The notes beneath the pieces were generated by a model. The model saw nothing but the letters and a program-made list of their open reading frames with translations. It was not told the DNA's origin and did no database searches. The position numbers and the translations under genes are program-made. Of a stretch of 31,270 bases of DNA, positions 20,408-29,575 are shown in pieces. Origin of the DNA: Ruixingdingia sedimenti (GTDB lineage Bacteria > Pseudomonadota > Alphaproteobacteria > Rhodobacterales > Rhodobacteraceae); NCBI RefSeq assembly GCF_031432425.1, contig NZ_JAVKPH010000035.1, forward strand, positions 1-31,270, in the 5' to 3' direction. Positions within the stretch are counted from its first letter, which is position 1. Every line of letters starts with the position of its first letter.

Positions 20408-23400
20408 ATGAACATCTCGTCTCCCGTGACCGATCCGGTCACGCCGCTCGGCGCCGCACCCGCGATCCTGGCCGCCGCCAATCTCCTCCTTCCCCATCTC
20501 GAACGCGGCCAGCGCGTCGATACCGTGGACCTCCGCAGTGCCATGGAAAGCGCATTCGGCGCCTCCGACGCCAGTGGCGCCTGGGACTGGAAGCTCGCCT
20601 ATGAGGCTTGCGAGGTCGCCACGGTTCTCTTCCTGCGCAAATACGGAAAGGCGCTGTTCCGCAAAGCCGGCTCTCCGGTTTCCCGGCTCAGGCTACTGGA
20701 GAAAATCGGGGGGTTGCTGCCCACGCAGACCCGCCGCACCGAGGAAAGCCAGAGCTTCCAGCAGTTCAGCACACCTCTGCCTCTTGGCCTTGCCGCCCTG
20801 ACCGCGGCCGCGATCACGCCCGATGACGTGGTGATGGAACCCTCGGCCGGCCCCGGCCTGATGGCGATCCTGGCCCAGAGCGTCGGCGGTTCGCTGATCC
20901 TCAACGAACTCGCCGAGACCCGCGCCGATCTTCTCTCTTCCCTCTTTCCGGCCTTTCCCGTCACCCGGTTCGACGCCGCCCAGATCGACGACTATCTGGC
21001 CACTGACGCCATGCCGTCTGTAGTTCTGATGAACCCACCTTTCTCGGTCATGGCCAATGTCGAGGGACGGATGGCGGATGCTGCGTATCGTCATGTCGCC
21101 TCGGCGTTGGCCCGGCTCGCCCCCGGTGGACGACTGGTCACGATCACCGGGGCAAACTTCAGACCGGAGGCACCGACCTGGCGCGATGCCTTCATGCGCC
21201 TGCAGGACCGCGGCCGCGTGGTCTTCACCGCGGCCATCGATGGCGCGGTATTTTCCAGGCACGGCACCAGCATCGACACGCGGTTGACCGTCATCGACAA
21301 GTTGCCCGCCGACGATCCGTCAGTCTTCCCGGCCTCGCCGGGGATCGCACCCGACGTTGCCACGCTGCTCGGCTGGATCGAAAGCCAGCTTCCGCTGCGC
21401 TTGCCGGTGTCGCTGCCGAAGGTCGCTTCTTCCGAGCCGGCGGCTGCCCCGAAGACCGTGCGCGGTTATCTCGCTCGCGCCACAGCGTCCCGACCCGCCG
21501 CCGCACCAGCGTCCGATCCCGAGGGGGTGGAGCTCGAGTATGAGACCGTGGACTGGGCGCCGCCCGAGGGCGCGCGCTTGTCGGACGCGATCTATGAGGA
21601 ATATGCGCTGCAATCGCTGCGCATCCCCGGCGCCGAGCCGCACCCAACCAAGCTGGTGCAATCCTCCGCCATGGCCTCGGTTGCACCGCCCAAGCCGTCC
21701 TACCGCCCCATGCTGCCCGCTGACATCCGCGCGCGTCTGTCGGACGCCCAGCTTGAAACGGTGATCTATGCCGGGGAAGCCCATGCCGATCATCTCGCCG
21801 GCGCATGGACCGTGGACGAGCATTTCGACACTTTGAGCGCCGCGCCAGAGGATGCTGCCGGATCGATCCGCTTTCGACGGGGCTTCATGCTCGGTGACGG
21901 AACCGGTGCTGGCAAGGGCCGCCAGTCCGCCGCCATCATTCTCGACAACTGGCTGCGCGGCGGACGCAAGGCGATCTGGATCTCCAAATCCGACAAGCTG
22001 ATCGAGGACGCGCAACGCGACTGGTCGGCGCTCGGCATGGAGAGGCTGCTGGTCACGCCGCTGTCGCGCTTCCCTCAAGGCGCAAAGATCACGCTGTCGG
22101 AAGGCATCCTGTTCACCACCTATGCCACGCTGCGCTCCGATGACCGCGGCGAGAAGGTTTCGCGCGTCAAGCAGATCGTCGAATGGTTGGGCTCAGATTT
22201 CGATGGGGTCATCATCTTCGACGAAAGCCATGCCATGCAGAATGCCGGTGGCGGCAAGGGAGACCGCGGCGAAATCGCCGCTTCGCAGCAGGGACGCGCA
22301 GGCCTGCGGCTCCAGCATGCCCTGCCGGATGCCCGCGTGGTCTATGTCTCGGCAACCGGGGCCACGACCGTCCACAACCTCGCCTATGCACAACGGCTCG
22401 GTCTCTGGGGTGGCGAGGATTTTCCGTTCCAGACCCGCGCTGAATTCGTCGAGGCGATCGAAGCCGGTGGCGTTGCGGCGATGGAGGTCTTGGCCCGCGA
22501 TCTGCGGTCCCTCGGCCTCTACACCGCCCGCTCGCTTTCCTATGATGGCCTCGAATACGAACTGGTCGAGCACCTGCTCACCGACGAGCAGCGCCGCATC
22601 TACGATGCTTACGCTGCGGCGTTCGCCGTGATCCATGGGAACCTGGACGCGGCGATGGAGGCGGCCAATATCACCGGCAGTGAAGGCACGTTGAACCGCC
22701 AGGCTAAATCCGCAGCGCGGTCGGCCTTCGAGAGCACCAAGCAGCGTTTCTTCGGCCATCTGCTCACTTCGATGAAAACTCCAACGCTGATCCGTTCGAT
22801 CGACGCTGATCTTGAGGCGGGCCATGCTGCGGTCATCCAGATCGTCTCCACCGGCGAGGCGCTGATGGAACGGCGACTGGCGGAGATCCCGACCGACGAA
22901 TGGAACGACATTTCCGTCGATGTCACGCCGCGGGAATATGTCAGCTCGTACTTGCAGCATTCCTTCCCGGTGCAGCTCTACGAACCCTTCAGCGACAGCG
23001 AAGGCAATCTATCGTCGCGGCCGGTGTTCCGGGATGGTCAGCCGGTCGAGAGTCGCGAAGCCGTGGCCCGGCGCGACGAGATGCTCGAACAACTCGGCTC
23101 GTTGCCGCCGGTTCCGGGCGCGCTCGACCAGATCGTCCAGCGCTTCGGCACGGATGTGGTGGCGGAGGTCACGGGGCGGTCCCGGCGCATCGTGCGAAAG
23201 GGCGAAGGCGCATCGGCCCGCCTGGTCGTCGAGAACCGCGCGCCCTCCGCCAACCTTGCCGAGACCTCGGCCTTCATGGATGACCAGAAGCGCATTCTGG
23301 TCTTCTCGGATGCGGGGGGCACCGGGCGCAGCTATCACGCGGACCTTTTGGCGCGGAACCAGCGCGTGCGGGTGCACTACCTGCTGGAGCCGGGCTGGAA

Positions 23401-24730
23401 GGCCGATGCCGCTATTCAGGGGCTCGGGCGCACCAACCGCACCAATCAGGCGCAGCCACCGCTCTTCCGGCCCATCGCCACGGATGTGAAGGCCGAGAAG
23501 CGGTTCCTCAGCACGATTGCCCGTCGCCTCGACACCTTGGGCGCGATCACCCGCGGCCAGCGCCAGACAGGTGGTCAGGGACTGTTCCGGCCCGAGGACA
23601 ATCTGGAATCCGCCTATGCCCGCGATGCGTTGCGCCAGCTCTACCTGCTGATCGTGCGCGGCAAGGTCGAGGGCTGCTCGCTTGAACGGTTTGAGTCCGC
23701 CACCGGGCTGAAGCTGATGGACGCGAACGGCATCAAGGACGACCTGCCGCCGATCACGACCTTCCTCAATCGCCTGCTGGCTCTGACCATCGAGTTGCAG
23801 GGCATCCTGTTCTCGGCCTTCGAACAGCTTCTGCAGGCCCGGATCGACGGGGCGATTGCGTCTGGTACCTATGACATGGGGCTGGAGACGCTGCGCGCAG
23901 AGAGCTTTATCGTCACCGACCGGCAGGTGATCCACACCCATCCGGGCACCGGCGCCGAAACCCGGCTGCTTACCCTGACCGAGCGCAAGCGCAACCAGCC
24001 GGTCACGCTGGATGCGGCCCTGGCGGAACTGGATGATCTGCGCGCGAAGCTGCTCGTCAACAAGCGGTCGGGCCGGGTTGCGGTGCAGGTCCCGACCACC
24101 AGCGTCATGCTGGACGATGGCGAGATCGAACGTCGCGTCCGGTTGATCCGGCCGATGGAAGCGATGAACATGCCCGTGCGGGCGATGGGCGAGACCCATT
24201 GGGTCGAGGCCGAGCGCGCTGCCTTCGCCTTGGCATGGCAGGCCGAGATGGACGAAGTGCCGGAGTTCACCGACAGCATCCTGCATATGGTGACCGGGCT
24301 GCTGCTGCCGATCTGGAAGCGCCTGCCGCAGGACTCCTCCCGGGTCTACCGGCTCCAGACCGATGAGGGCGAACGCATCATCGGTCGCCGTGTCTCGCCG
24401 GCATGGGCCGCTAATGCTTCGACCAGTGGCGTCACCGGCAGCCTGACCCCGGATGCCGCCTATGCCGCGCTGCTCGGAGGTCGCACGATCCTTGATCTCG
24501 CCGAGAGGCTGCAACTGCGCCGCGTCCGGGTCATGGGCGCGAACCGGATCGAACTGACCGGCTTCACCGACGCAATGCGCGAACGCCTGCGGGCCTATGG
24601 GCTCTTCAGCGAGATCATCTCCTGGAAGCTGCGCTTCTTCGTGCCCGTCGATGCAACCGGCCCGGCGGTCATCGGTAAACTGCTCGACCGCTTCCCCGTC
24701 GAGCGCATTTCAGAGCGGGAGGCCGCGTAA
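20408..24730 (+). CDS. Methyltransferase / strawberry-notch helicase fusion protein
   Basis: The protein has 1440 residues. Residues about 100-320 form an N6-adenine methyltransferase-like domain with EPSAGPG (144-150, SAM motif I) and NPPF (209-212, catalytic). Residues about 430-760 carry the strawberry-notch AAA/SF2 helicase core: Walker A GDGTGAGKGRQ (496-506) and DESH (605-608) with SATGATTVHN after it. The strawberry-notch C-terminal domain holds VFSDAGGTGRSYHADLL and the arginine-finger motif GLGRTNRTNQ (1005-1014). The remaining about 400 residues are unassigned. Such proteins are known on alphaproteobacterial plasmids and integrative elements. A role in processing or protecting transferred DNA is inferred. 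Its stop overlaps the Toprim start by one base. Confidence 0.9.
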   Translation: MNISSPVTDPVTPLGAAPAILAAANLLLPHLERGQRVDTVDLRSAMESAFGASDASGAWDWKLAYEACEVATVLFLRKYGKALFRKAGSPVSRLRLLEKIGGLLPTQTRRTEESQSFQQFSTPLPLGLAALTAAAITPDDVVMEPSAGPGLMAILAQSVGGSLILNELAETRADLLSSLFPAFPVTRFDAAQIDDYLATDAMPSVVLMNPPFSVMANVEGRMADAAYRHVASALARLAPGGRLVTITGANFRPEAPTWRDAFMRLQDRGRVVFTAAIDGAVFSRHGTSIDTRLTVIDKLPADDPSVFPASPGIAPDVATLLGWIESQLPLRLPVSLPKVASSEPAAAPKTVRGYLARATASRPAAAPASDPEGVELEYETVDWAPPEGARLSDAIYEEYALQSLRIPGAEPHPTKLVQSSAMASVAPPKPSYRPMLPADIRARLSDAQLETVIYAGEAHADHLAGAWTVDEHFDTLSAAPEDAAGSIRFRRGFMLGDGTGAGKGRQSAAIILDNWLRGGRKAIWISKSDKLIEDAQRDWSALGMERLLVTPLSRFPQGAKITLSEGILFTTYATLRSDDRGEKVSRVKQIVEWLGSDFDGVIIFDESHAMQNAGGGKGDRGEIAASQQGRAGLRLQHALPDARVVYVSATGATTVHNLAYAQRLGLWGGEDFPFQTRAEFVEAIEAGGVAAMEVLARDLRSLGLYTARSLSYDGLEYELVEHLLTDEQRRIYDAYAAAFAVIHGNLDAAMEAANITGSEGTLNRQAKSAARSAFESTKQRFFGHLLTSMKTPTLIRSIDADLEAGHAAVIQIVSTGEALMERRLAEIPTDEWNDISVDVTPREYVSSYLQHSFPVQLYEPFSDSEGNLSSRPVFRDGQPVESREAVARRDEMLEQLGSLPPVPGALDQIVQRFGTDVVAEVTGRSRRIVRKGEGASARLVVENRAPSANLAETSAFMDDQKRILVFSDAGGTGRSYHADLLARNQRVRVHYLLEPGWKADAAIQGLGRTNRTNQAQPPLFRPIATDVKAEKRFLSTIARRLDTLGAITRGQRQTGGQGLFRPEDNLESAYARDALRQLYLLIVRGKVEGCSLERFESATGLKLMDANGIKDDLPPITTFLNRLLALTIELQGILFSAFEQLLQARIDGAIASGTYDMGLETLRAESFIVTDRQVIHTHPGTGAETRLLTLTERKRNQPVTLDAALAELDDLRAKLLVNKRSGRVAVQVPTTSVMLDDGEIERRVRLIRPMEAMNMPVRAMGETHWVEAERAAFALAWQAEMDEVPEFTDSILHMVTGLLLPIWKRLPQDSSRVYRLQTDEGERIIGRRVSPAWAANASTSGVTGSLTPDAAYAALLGGRTILDLAERLQLRRVRVMGANRIELTGFTDAMRERLRAYGLFSEIISWKLRFFVPVDATGPAVIGKLLDRFPVERISEREAA

Positions 24731-25776
24731 TGGCACGTCTCAACGCTTCCGAACTGGCGCAGCGTCTCGGCCGAGAGGCCGAGGCGGTGTGCCGCCACTA
24801 TCTGTCGAACGGGCGCAAGCAGGGCAATTACTGGCAGGTCGGGGATGTACGAAACACGCCCGGTCGTTCGATGTTCGTCCGTCTGACCGGGCCTGAGGCC
24901 GGTAAGGGTGCGGCTGGAAAATGGACCGATGCCCAGAGCGGCGAGCATGGCGATCTGCTCGACGTGATCGGCGAAAGCCTCGGCCTCATCGACTTCGCGG
25001 ATGTCGCCGAAGAAGCCCGCCGCTTCCTAAGCCTGCCGCATCCCGAACCGGAGCCAAAGTCCCACCGATCCCGAACACCGCAAGCACCATCAGGATCGTC
25101 CGAGGCGGCCCGTCGCCTCTGGCGCATGACGCAACCGCTCGCCGGCAGTCTCGCAGAGACGTATTTGCGGACACGCGGCATTATGGACTTACGCGGAACC
25201 GAAAATCTGCGTTTCCATCCGACCTGCTACTGGCGGCCGGAGGGCGATGGGCCGACAGAGGCATGGCCCGCCATGATTGCCGCGGTGACCGACCTCGATG
25301 GCAAGATCACCGGCGCGCATCGCACCTGGCTCCTCCGCGACGGCTCCGGGAAAGCGCCAGTCGATCCGCCGAGGAAGGCGATGGGGGACCTGCTCGGAAA
25401 CGCTGTCCGGTTTGGTGAGGTGCAGGATGTCATGGCAGCGGGTGAAGGGATCGAAACCATTCTCTCGCTGCGCCAGGCATTGCCGATCATGCCGATGGTC
25501 TCCGCACTCTCGGCCGGACATCTCGCTGCTATCCTGTTCCCGCCGCAACTGCGCAGGCTCTACATCGTCCGCGACAACGATCCGGCAGGTGACGCCGCAC
25601 GGGACAGCCTGGTGGACAGGACCATCGGAGCCGGGATCGAGGCGATCACGCTTTCGCCCATGCTGGGAGATTTCAACGACGATCTCGTCAGCTTCGGACT
25701 GGAGGCGCTTCGGGCGCAGAACCGGGTGCAGATCGCCCCCGAGGACGTCAGCCGTTTCATGCCGCGCGCACCATAG
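24730..25776 (+). CDS. Toprim-domain protein (element-borne primase-like, DUF7146 type)
   Basis: The protein has 348 residues. The N-terminal part (about 1-100) resembles a primase-type substrate domain: NGRKQGNYWQVGD, GKWTDAQSGEHGDLLDVIGE. A middle domain (about 125-230) has LAETYLRTRGI and LRFHPTCYWRPEG. The C-terminal Toprim fold carries the catalytic Glu239 in AGEGIET and the DND acids (282-284) in YIVRDNDPAG. Toprim proteins bind metal to make or break phosphodiester bonds. Start and stop of this and the helicase gene overlap (TAATG), so they form a unit that may open and prime single-stranded element DNA. Confidence 0.88.
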   Translation: MARLNASELAQRLGREAEAVCRHYLSNGRKQGNYWQVGDVRNTPGRSMFVRLTGPEAGKGAAGKWTDAQSGEHGDLLDVIGESLGLIDFADVAEEARRFLSLPHPEPEPKSHRSRTPQAPSGSSEAARRLWRMTQPLAGSLAETYLRTRGIMDLRGTENLRFHPTCYWRPEGDGPTEAWPAMIAAVTDLDGKITGAHRTWLLRDGSGKAPVDPPRKAMGDLLGNAVRFGEVQDVMAAGEGIETILSLRQALPIMPMVSALSAGHLAAILFPPQLRRLYIVRDNDPAGDAARDSLVDRTIGAGIEAITLSPMLGDFNDDLVSFGLEALRAQNRVQIAPEDVSRFMPRAP

Positions 25777-26120
25777 CCAGAGAGGGCCGTGATCGGGGAT
25801 AACCGATTCCGCCATGGGCAAGGGGTTGCGGCACCTCGGCAAGGGGACCGCGCCTTGGCCTTCTTGAGAGGGCGAGCGGCCCACAAACGCTCCGGCCCGG
25901 CAATGGCGGCGCCCGACTGATTTCCGTCGACGGCCCGCCACCCCACGCGACAGGTCGCGTGGGGACCCCGTCTCCCCCGCCTTTACAGCGCGAAGCAAAT
26001 CAGCCGGGCTTTGCCATCAAGGCCCTCGCAAAGGGCTCGGGCTGCCAGGCCGGAGCGCCCGTGGGCTTGTCGTCGCCATGAAGGCCGCGACGGTCGCGGT
26101 CCAGCCGAAGGACACATCCC
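25777..26120 (+). other. 344-base intergenic region with a strong hairpin
   Basis: No gene is supported here. CCCCACGCGA (25941-25950) and TCGCGTGGGG (25955-25964) form a perfect 10-bp stem with a CAGG loop, followed by a pyrimidine-rich tract without a U run. A 17-codon frame from ATG 25814 (MGKGLRHLGKGTAPWPS) could be a leader peptide but lacks a clear ribosome binding site. A short frame from the ATG near 26079 overlaps the next start. Confidence 0.5.
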
Positions 26121-27047
26121 ATGTATGCCCATGAAGAATTCGAACCCGATCACAGCACGTCTCCCACCGGCCATGTCATCGAAGCGCTCGAACTCTATGG
26201 CTACCGTCCAGCAGAGGGCGAGGCCGATCCCCGGATCACGCCCGAGGACACCGCCATCCAGGGCGCGGTTGCCGACATCTTCGACGCCCTGATCTCTACC
26301 ATGGCCGACACCAGCCTCGATTTTGACCTCGACGAGCTCCTGTGGTCCACCGTCAACACCTTCCACCGCGCTGTCGAGCGGATCGAACGCAAACTCGACG
26401 ATAACGAGCAGGCCCAGAAGCGCCTTCAGCGCGAACAGGACGGCAGCGAGGTCAAGTCCGTCCGGTTGGAGACCCTGATCGGCATCGGACTAAACCTGAT
26501 CGAGCGCCGCGACAGCATGGAGACCTTCCGCGACACTGCCGCCGACCTGTTCTTGCGCACCACCGGCACGCCTTGGTCGCCGCGCTCCGGATCACGGGTC
26601 AACCATCGCCAGATGACCTCGGCCATGATCGACAGCCGTGACTTCATCGCCGCAAAGCGCAGGGCCGACAACGAGGTGCTCTTGCCAGCCGGGCCGAAGA
26701 TTGCCTTCTCGGGCGGGGACACCACCGATCACCGGCTGATCTGGGACAGGCTCGATCAGGTTCATGCCAAGCACCCCGACATGGTGCTCCTGCACGGAGG
26801 TTCGCCGACAGGGGCGGAACGCATCGCGGCCACTTGGGCCGACAACCGCAAGGTCGCGCAGGTCGCTTTCAAACCCGACTGGACGAGACACGCCAAGGCC
26901 GCGCCCTTCAAGCGCAACGACCGGATGCTCGACACGATGCCGATCGGGGTCATCATCTTCCCCGGAACCGGCATCCAGGAAAACTTGGCCGACAAGGCCC
27001 GCAAGATGGGCATCCCGGTCTACCGCCTCGCGGAGGGCAGCGCGTGA
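26121..27047 (+). CDS. DUF2493 domain-containing protein (SLOG-like fold)
   Basis: The protein has 308 residues. The first about 190 are helical and charged (ELYGYRP, FHRAVERIERKLDDNEQAQKR). The C-terminal domain is DUF2493: KIAFSGGDTTDHRLIWDRLDQV, VLLHGGSPTGAERIAATWADN, FKPDWTRHAKAAPFKRNDRML and the closing GIPVYRLAEG. DUF2493 belongs to the Rossmann-like SLOG group that probably binds nucleotides or nucleotide-derived ligands. It commonly travels with the Toprim and strawberry-notch genes on such elements. Function is unknown. It is the last gene with the GC-rich core style before the lower-GC cargo region. Confidence 0.85.
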   Translation: MYAHEEFEPDHSTSPTGHVIEALELYGYRPAEGEADPRITPEDTAIQGAVADIFDALISTMADTSLDFDLDELLWSTVNTFHRAVERIERKLDDNEQAQKRLQREQDGSEVKSVRLETLIGIGLNLIERRDSMETFRDTAADLFLRTTGTPWSPRSGSRVNHRQMTSAMIDSRDFIAAKRRADNEVLLPAGPKIAFSGGDTTDHRLIWDRLDQVHAKHPDMVLLHGGSPTGAERIAATWADNRKVAQVAFKPDWTRHAKAAPFKRNDRMLDTMPIGVIIFPGTGIQENLADKARKMGIPVYRLAEGSA

Positions 27048-27114
27048 GCGCTGCACCTATTCGAAAGGGCCGTGTAGCCTACTGCATCCGTTGGGATGGG
27101 CGGGAAGCAGCCTG

Positions 27115-27234
27115 ATGGCTGCGCAGCGTGGTACGAGCAACGAAACCGTGAAAGCGGTCAGTCATATAACGCTCGACGAGGTGAACTTGTACTGGTTCTG
27201 GGGTGCGGAAAGCCGCCTGATACCTGTTAGATAG
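27115..27234 (+). CDS. Possible 39-residue small protein
   Basis: ATG 27115 to TAG 27234 reads MAAQRGTSNETVKAVSHITL, then DEVNLYWFWGAESRLIPVR. GGGAAG lies about nine bases upstream. It occupies the gap between the DUF2493 gene and the DUF262 operon, where composition shifts to lower GC. No family is recognised, and it could equally be chance. No clear promoter for the DUF262 operon was seen in 27048-27326. Confidence 0.25.
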   Translation: MAAQRGTSNETVKAVSHITLDEVNLYWFWGAESRLIPVR

Positions 27235-27326
27235 ATTTGTGATGCCGTTAGGTGCCGCTGCAGCGCGTCGGGCTTCCTCTACCGACGAAGTATGATACGT
27301 CTGGAGCAGACGGAAGGGAGTTCAGG

Positions 27327-28448
27327 ATGGTAAACGGGTCGACTGCCGATTCGGACAAGGACGATGTCGAGGGGCTCGACATGGACCCAGAGGCATCTCG
27401 TACGGATTATCCTCTGGAAGACGTAATGGTCAGAACCGAGACGCGCTCCGCTCGCGAGGTTGTGGAACGCATCGGCAAAGGCCGCTACATCATGGATCCC
27501 GAATTCCAAAGGGCATTCGTTTGGGACGTCGAGAAGCAGTCAAAGCTCATTGAGAGCTGCGTCATGCGCATTCCACTTCCGGTATTCTACGTGGCAGAGG
27601 CGACCGATGGCCGCATTATCGTTGTCGACGGGCTTCAGCGCCTAACGACCTTCTCACGGTTCCTAAAGAACGAGTTCAAGCTTAGTGGCCTGAGTCCCAA
27701 GCAAGGTCCTCCGCACTACTTGGACGGCAAGTTCTTCAAGGATTTAGAGCCGAGGCTACAAGAGCGGATCGAAGACACACAGCTGGTACTTTACATTCTC
27801 GACAGGAAGGCACCCGAGGCTGCTCGCCTCGATATATTCGACCGTGTGAACAGCGGGTCGCCGCTCACCCGTCAGCAGATGCGCAACGCGCTTTATTCGG
27901 GAAATGCGACGCAATGGCTGCGGGATCAGGCTGCCTCGGAGGAGTTTGAGAAGGTCAACGCAGGTTCCTTGAAGTCAAAGACCATGCGGGATCGAGAAGC
28001 CATAAACCGTTTCGCCGCGTTCTATTCTCTGGGCCACGAGTCCTATGTGAGCGGTGAGATGGACGAGTTCTTGGCGCGGGCGCTTGCGCATATGAATTCA
28101 GCTTCCCCCTCGGAACTTGGTGAAATGCAGGACCGTTTCCGGCACTCCATGAAGTGGAACTATCGTCTTTTCGGCTTGCAAGCCTTTCGGAAATCGCTGA
28201 GGGAAAATAATCCCAATGCACCGCGTACCCCGCTGAATATTTCCATGTTCGATGTCTTCTCTGTCTGTTTCGCCAAGATAAGCGAGAATAATCTATTGGC
28301 GGATGAAGCTGGCTTCAAAAGCAAGGTGATCTCCCTCATGCAGGACGATGCATTCGTCTTCCAGGTCAGCTACTCGACGAACAGTGGGAACCAGGTCACG
28401 GGCCGGTTCGAAAAGGCATTGGCGAAATTCGCAGGATATTTGCTATGA
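27327..28448 (+). CDS. DUF262 domain-containing protein
   Basis: The protein has 373 residues. The DUF262 fold (ParB/sulfiredoxin-like NTPase, as in GmrS of type IV restriction systems) is marked by MDPEFQRAFVWD (56-67), RIPLPVFYVAE and VDGLQRLTTF (100-109). The usual motif is DGQQR; here it is DGLQR. There is no DUF1524/HNH nuclease domain at the C terminus, so it is not a GmrSD fusion. AAGGGAG sits about six bases before ATG 27327. The frame continues a little upstream without family support. The stop overlaps the ATPase start in ATGA. GC content is visibly lower than in the element core, suggesting separate acquisition. Confidence 0.85.
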   Translation: MVNGSTADSDKDDVEGLDMDPEASRTDYPLEDVMVRTETRSAREVVERIGKGRYIMDPEFQRAFVWDVEKQSKLIESCVMRIPLPVFYVAEATDGRIIVVDGLQRLTTFSRFLKNEFKLSGLSPKQGPPHYLDGKFFKDLEPRLQERIEDTQLVLYILDRKAPEAARLDIFDRVNSGSPLTRQQMRNALYSGNATQWLRDQAASEEFEKVNAGSLKSKTMRDREAINRFAAFYSLGHESYVSGEMDEFLARALAHMNSASPSELGEMQDRFRHSMKWNYRLFGLQAFRKSLRENNPNAPRTPLNISMFDVFSVCFAKISENNLLADEAGFKSKVISLMQDDAFVFQVSYSTNSGNQVTGRFEKALAKFAGYLL

Positions 28449-29575
28449 GCTTTCGTATGTCCGTCGAGGGGTTCAAGTGCTTTGATCACCTTGAACTCGA
28501 CCTTTCGGGTCTGACACTTTTTACCGGATTCAACGGCGCGGGAAAGTCCTCCGCGATTCAGACCCTGCTTCTGGTGAGCCAGTCGCTTCGCATCGCACCC
28601 AATGGCGACAGGATCGATCTGGACGGACCTTTGCTGCATCTGGGGACCGCACATGAGGTTGCGAGATCAGCGAGCCAAGGACGTATCGCGATCTCTTTCG
28701 AAGAGGATGGCGTCCAAGCGATGTGGAGCCTGACGGCAGAGCGCAGGGTCCGCTACCTCAAGGTCGAGAAGGCACGGTTCTCTGCCGATGGCGTAGCCCT
28801 TGACACAATCGGTGTCGCGGCGCCCCTTGGCCATGCCGCATCGGCCTTGTGCGAGAAGGTCTGTGGATTGACGTTTCTGGGTGCTTCGCGGCTGTTCTCC
28901 AACACCGCATGGCCGTCCCCACCGATTACGACACCTTTTGGTGATGTGGGGAAATCGGGGGAGTTCGCGCCTTATTGGCATTTTCAGATCGCGGATGAGG
29001 AAGTCCCCGAGGAGCGTCGGCAGCCGGGCGAGGAACGCACCACCGTGCGTGGCCAGGTTGATGCCTATCTGTCGCAGCTTTTCCCCGGGGCGATGGCCAA
29101 TACCGATCAATTGCTCGGGTCCGATCTGATCAGGCTAGATCTCGCACTTGGATCCTCGGGATGGGTGAGGCCGGGAAACATCGGCTTCGGATTGACCTAC
29201 GCCTTTCCCTTGATCGTCGCGATGCTGGCCGCCCGGCCTGGACAACTGGTGATCGTGGATAGTCCGGAAGCGCATCTTCACCCACGCGCCCAATCGGAAT
29301 TGGGGAAGATCGTCGCGCGGTTCGCGGCAGCAGGTGTACGCATGCTGGTCGAAACCCATAGCGATCATTTCCTCAATGGCGTCCGCCTTGCCATCAAACA
29401 GGGGTCATTGGCTCCAAGCCAGGCCGCAATATATTTCTTCGGCGGCGCTTCCCAACAGGACCATGGTGTTCAGAAGCTGAATATTGACGATAGCGGCGAG
29501 ATTGATCGCTGGCCGCCGGGCTTTTTCGACCAGGCAGAGAGCGACCTTGGCCAACTTCTCGGGCTGTTGGGTTAG
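28445..29575 (+). CDS. AAA ATPase (AAA_15/SMC-like) with DUF3696-type C terminus
   Basis: The protein has 376 residues. Walker A GFNGAGKSS (28-36) follows the typical opening VEGFKCFDHLELDLSGLTLFTG. IGFGLTYAFPLIVAMLA is the region before Walker B. Walker B is LVIVDSPEAHLHP (Asp272, Glu275), and the switch ETHSDHF is at 303-309. This is the ABC-like layout shared by RecF, OLD and Septu/PARIS ATPases. The ending GEIDRWPPGFFDQAESDLGQLL (352 on) is the DUF3696 signature. No nuclease domain is attached. Both neighbours touch it (ATGA upstream, TAG-ATG downstream), so the three proteins are made together and probably form a complex. Confidence 0.9.
   Translation: MSFRMSVEGFKCFDHLELDLSGLTLFTGFNGAGKSSAIQTLLLVSQSLRIAPNGDRIDLDGPLLHLGTAHEVARSASQGRIAISFEEDGVQAMWSLTAERRVRYLKVEKARFSADGVALDTIGVAAPLGHAASALCEKVCGLTFLGASRLFSNTAWPSPPITTPFGDVGKSGEFAPYWHFQIADEEVPEERRQPGEERTTVRGQVDAYLSQLFPGAMANTDQLLGSDLIRLDLALGSSGWVRPGNIGFGLTYAFPLIVAMLAARPGQLVIVDSPEAHLHPRAQSELGKIVARFAAAGVRMLVETHSDHFLNGVRLAIKQGSLAPSQAAIYFFGGASQQDHGVQKLNIDDSGEIDRWPPGFFDQAESDLGQLLGLLG

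Noticed and set aside
23009..24514. 501-codon minus-strand frame inside the helicase gene
   Set aside because: It lies fully within a gene with continuous domain support and shows no motif.
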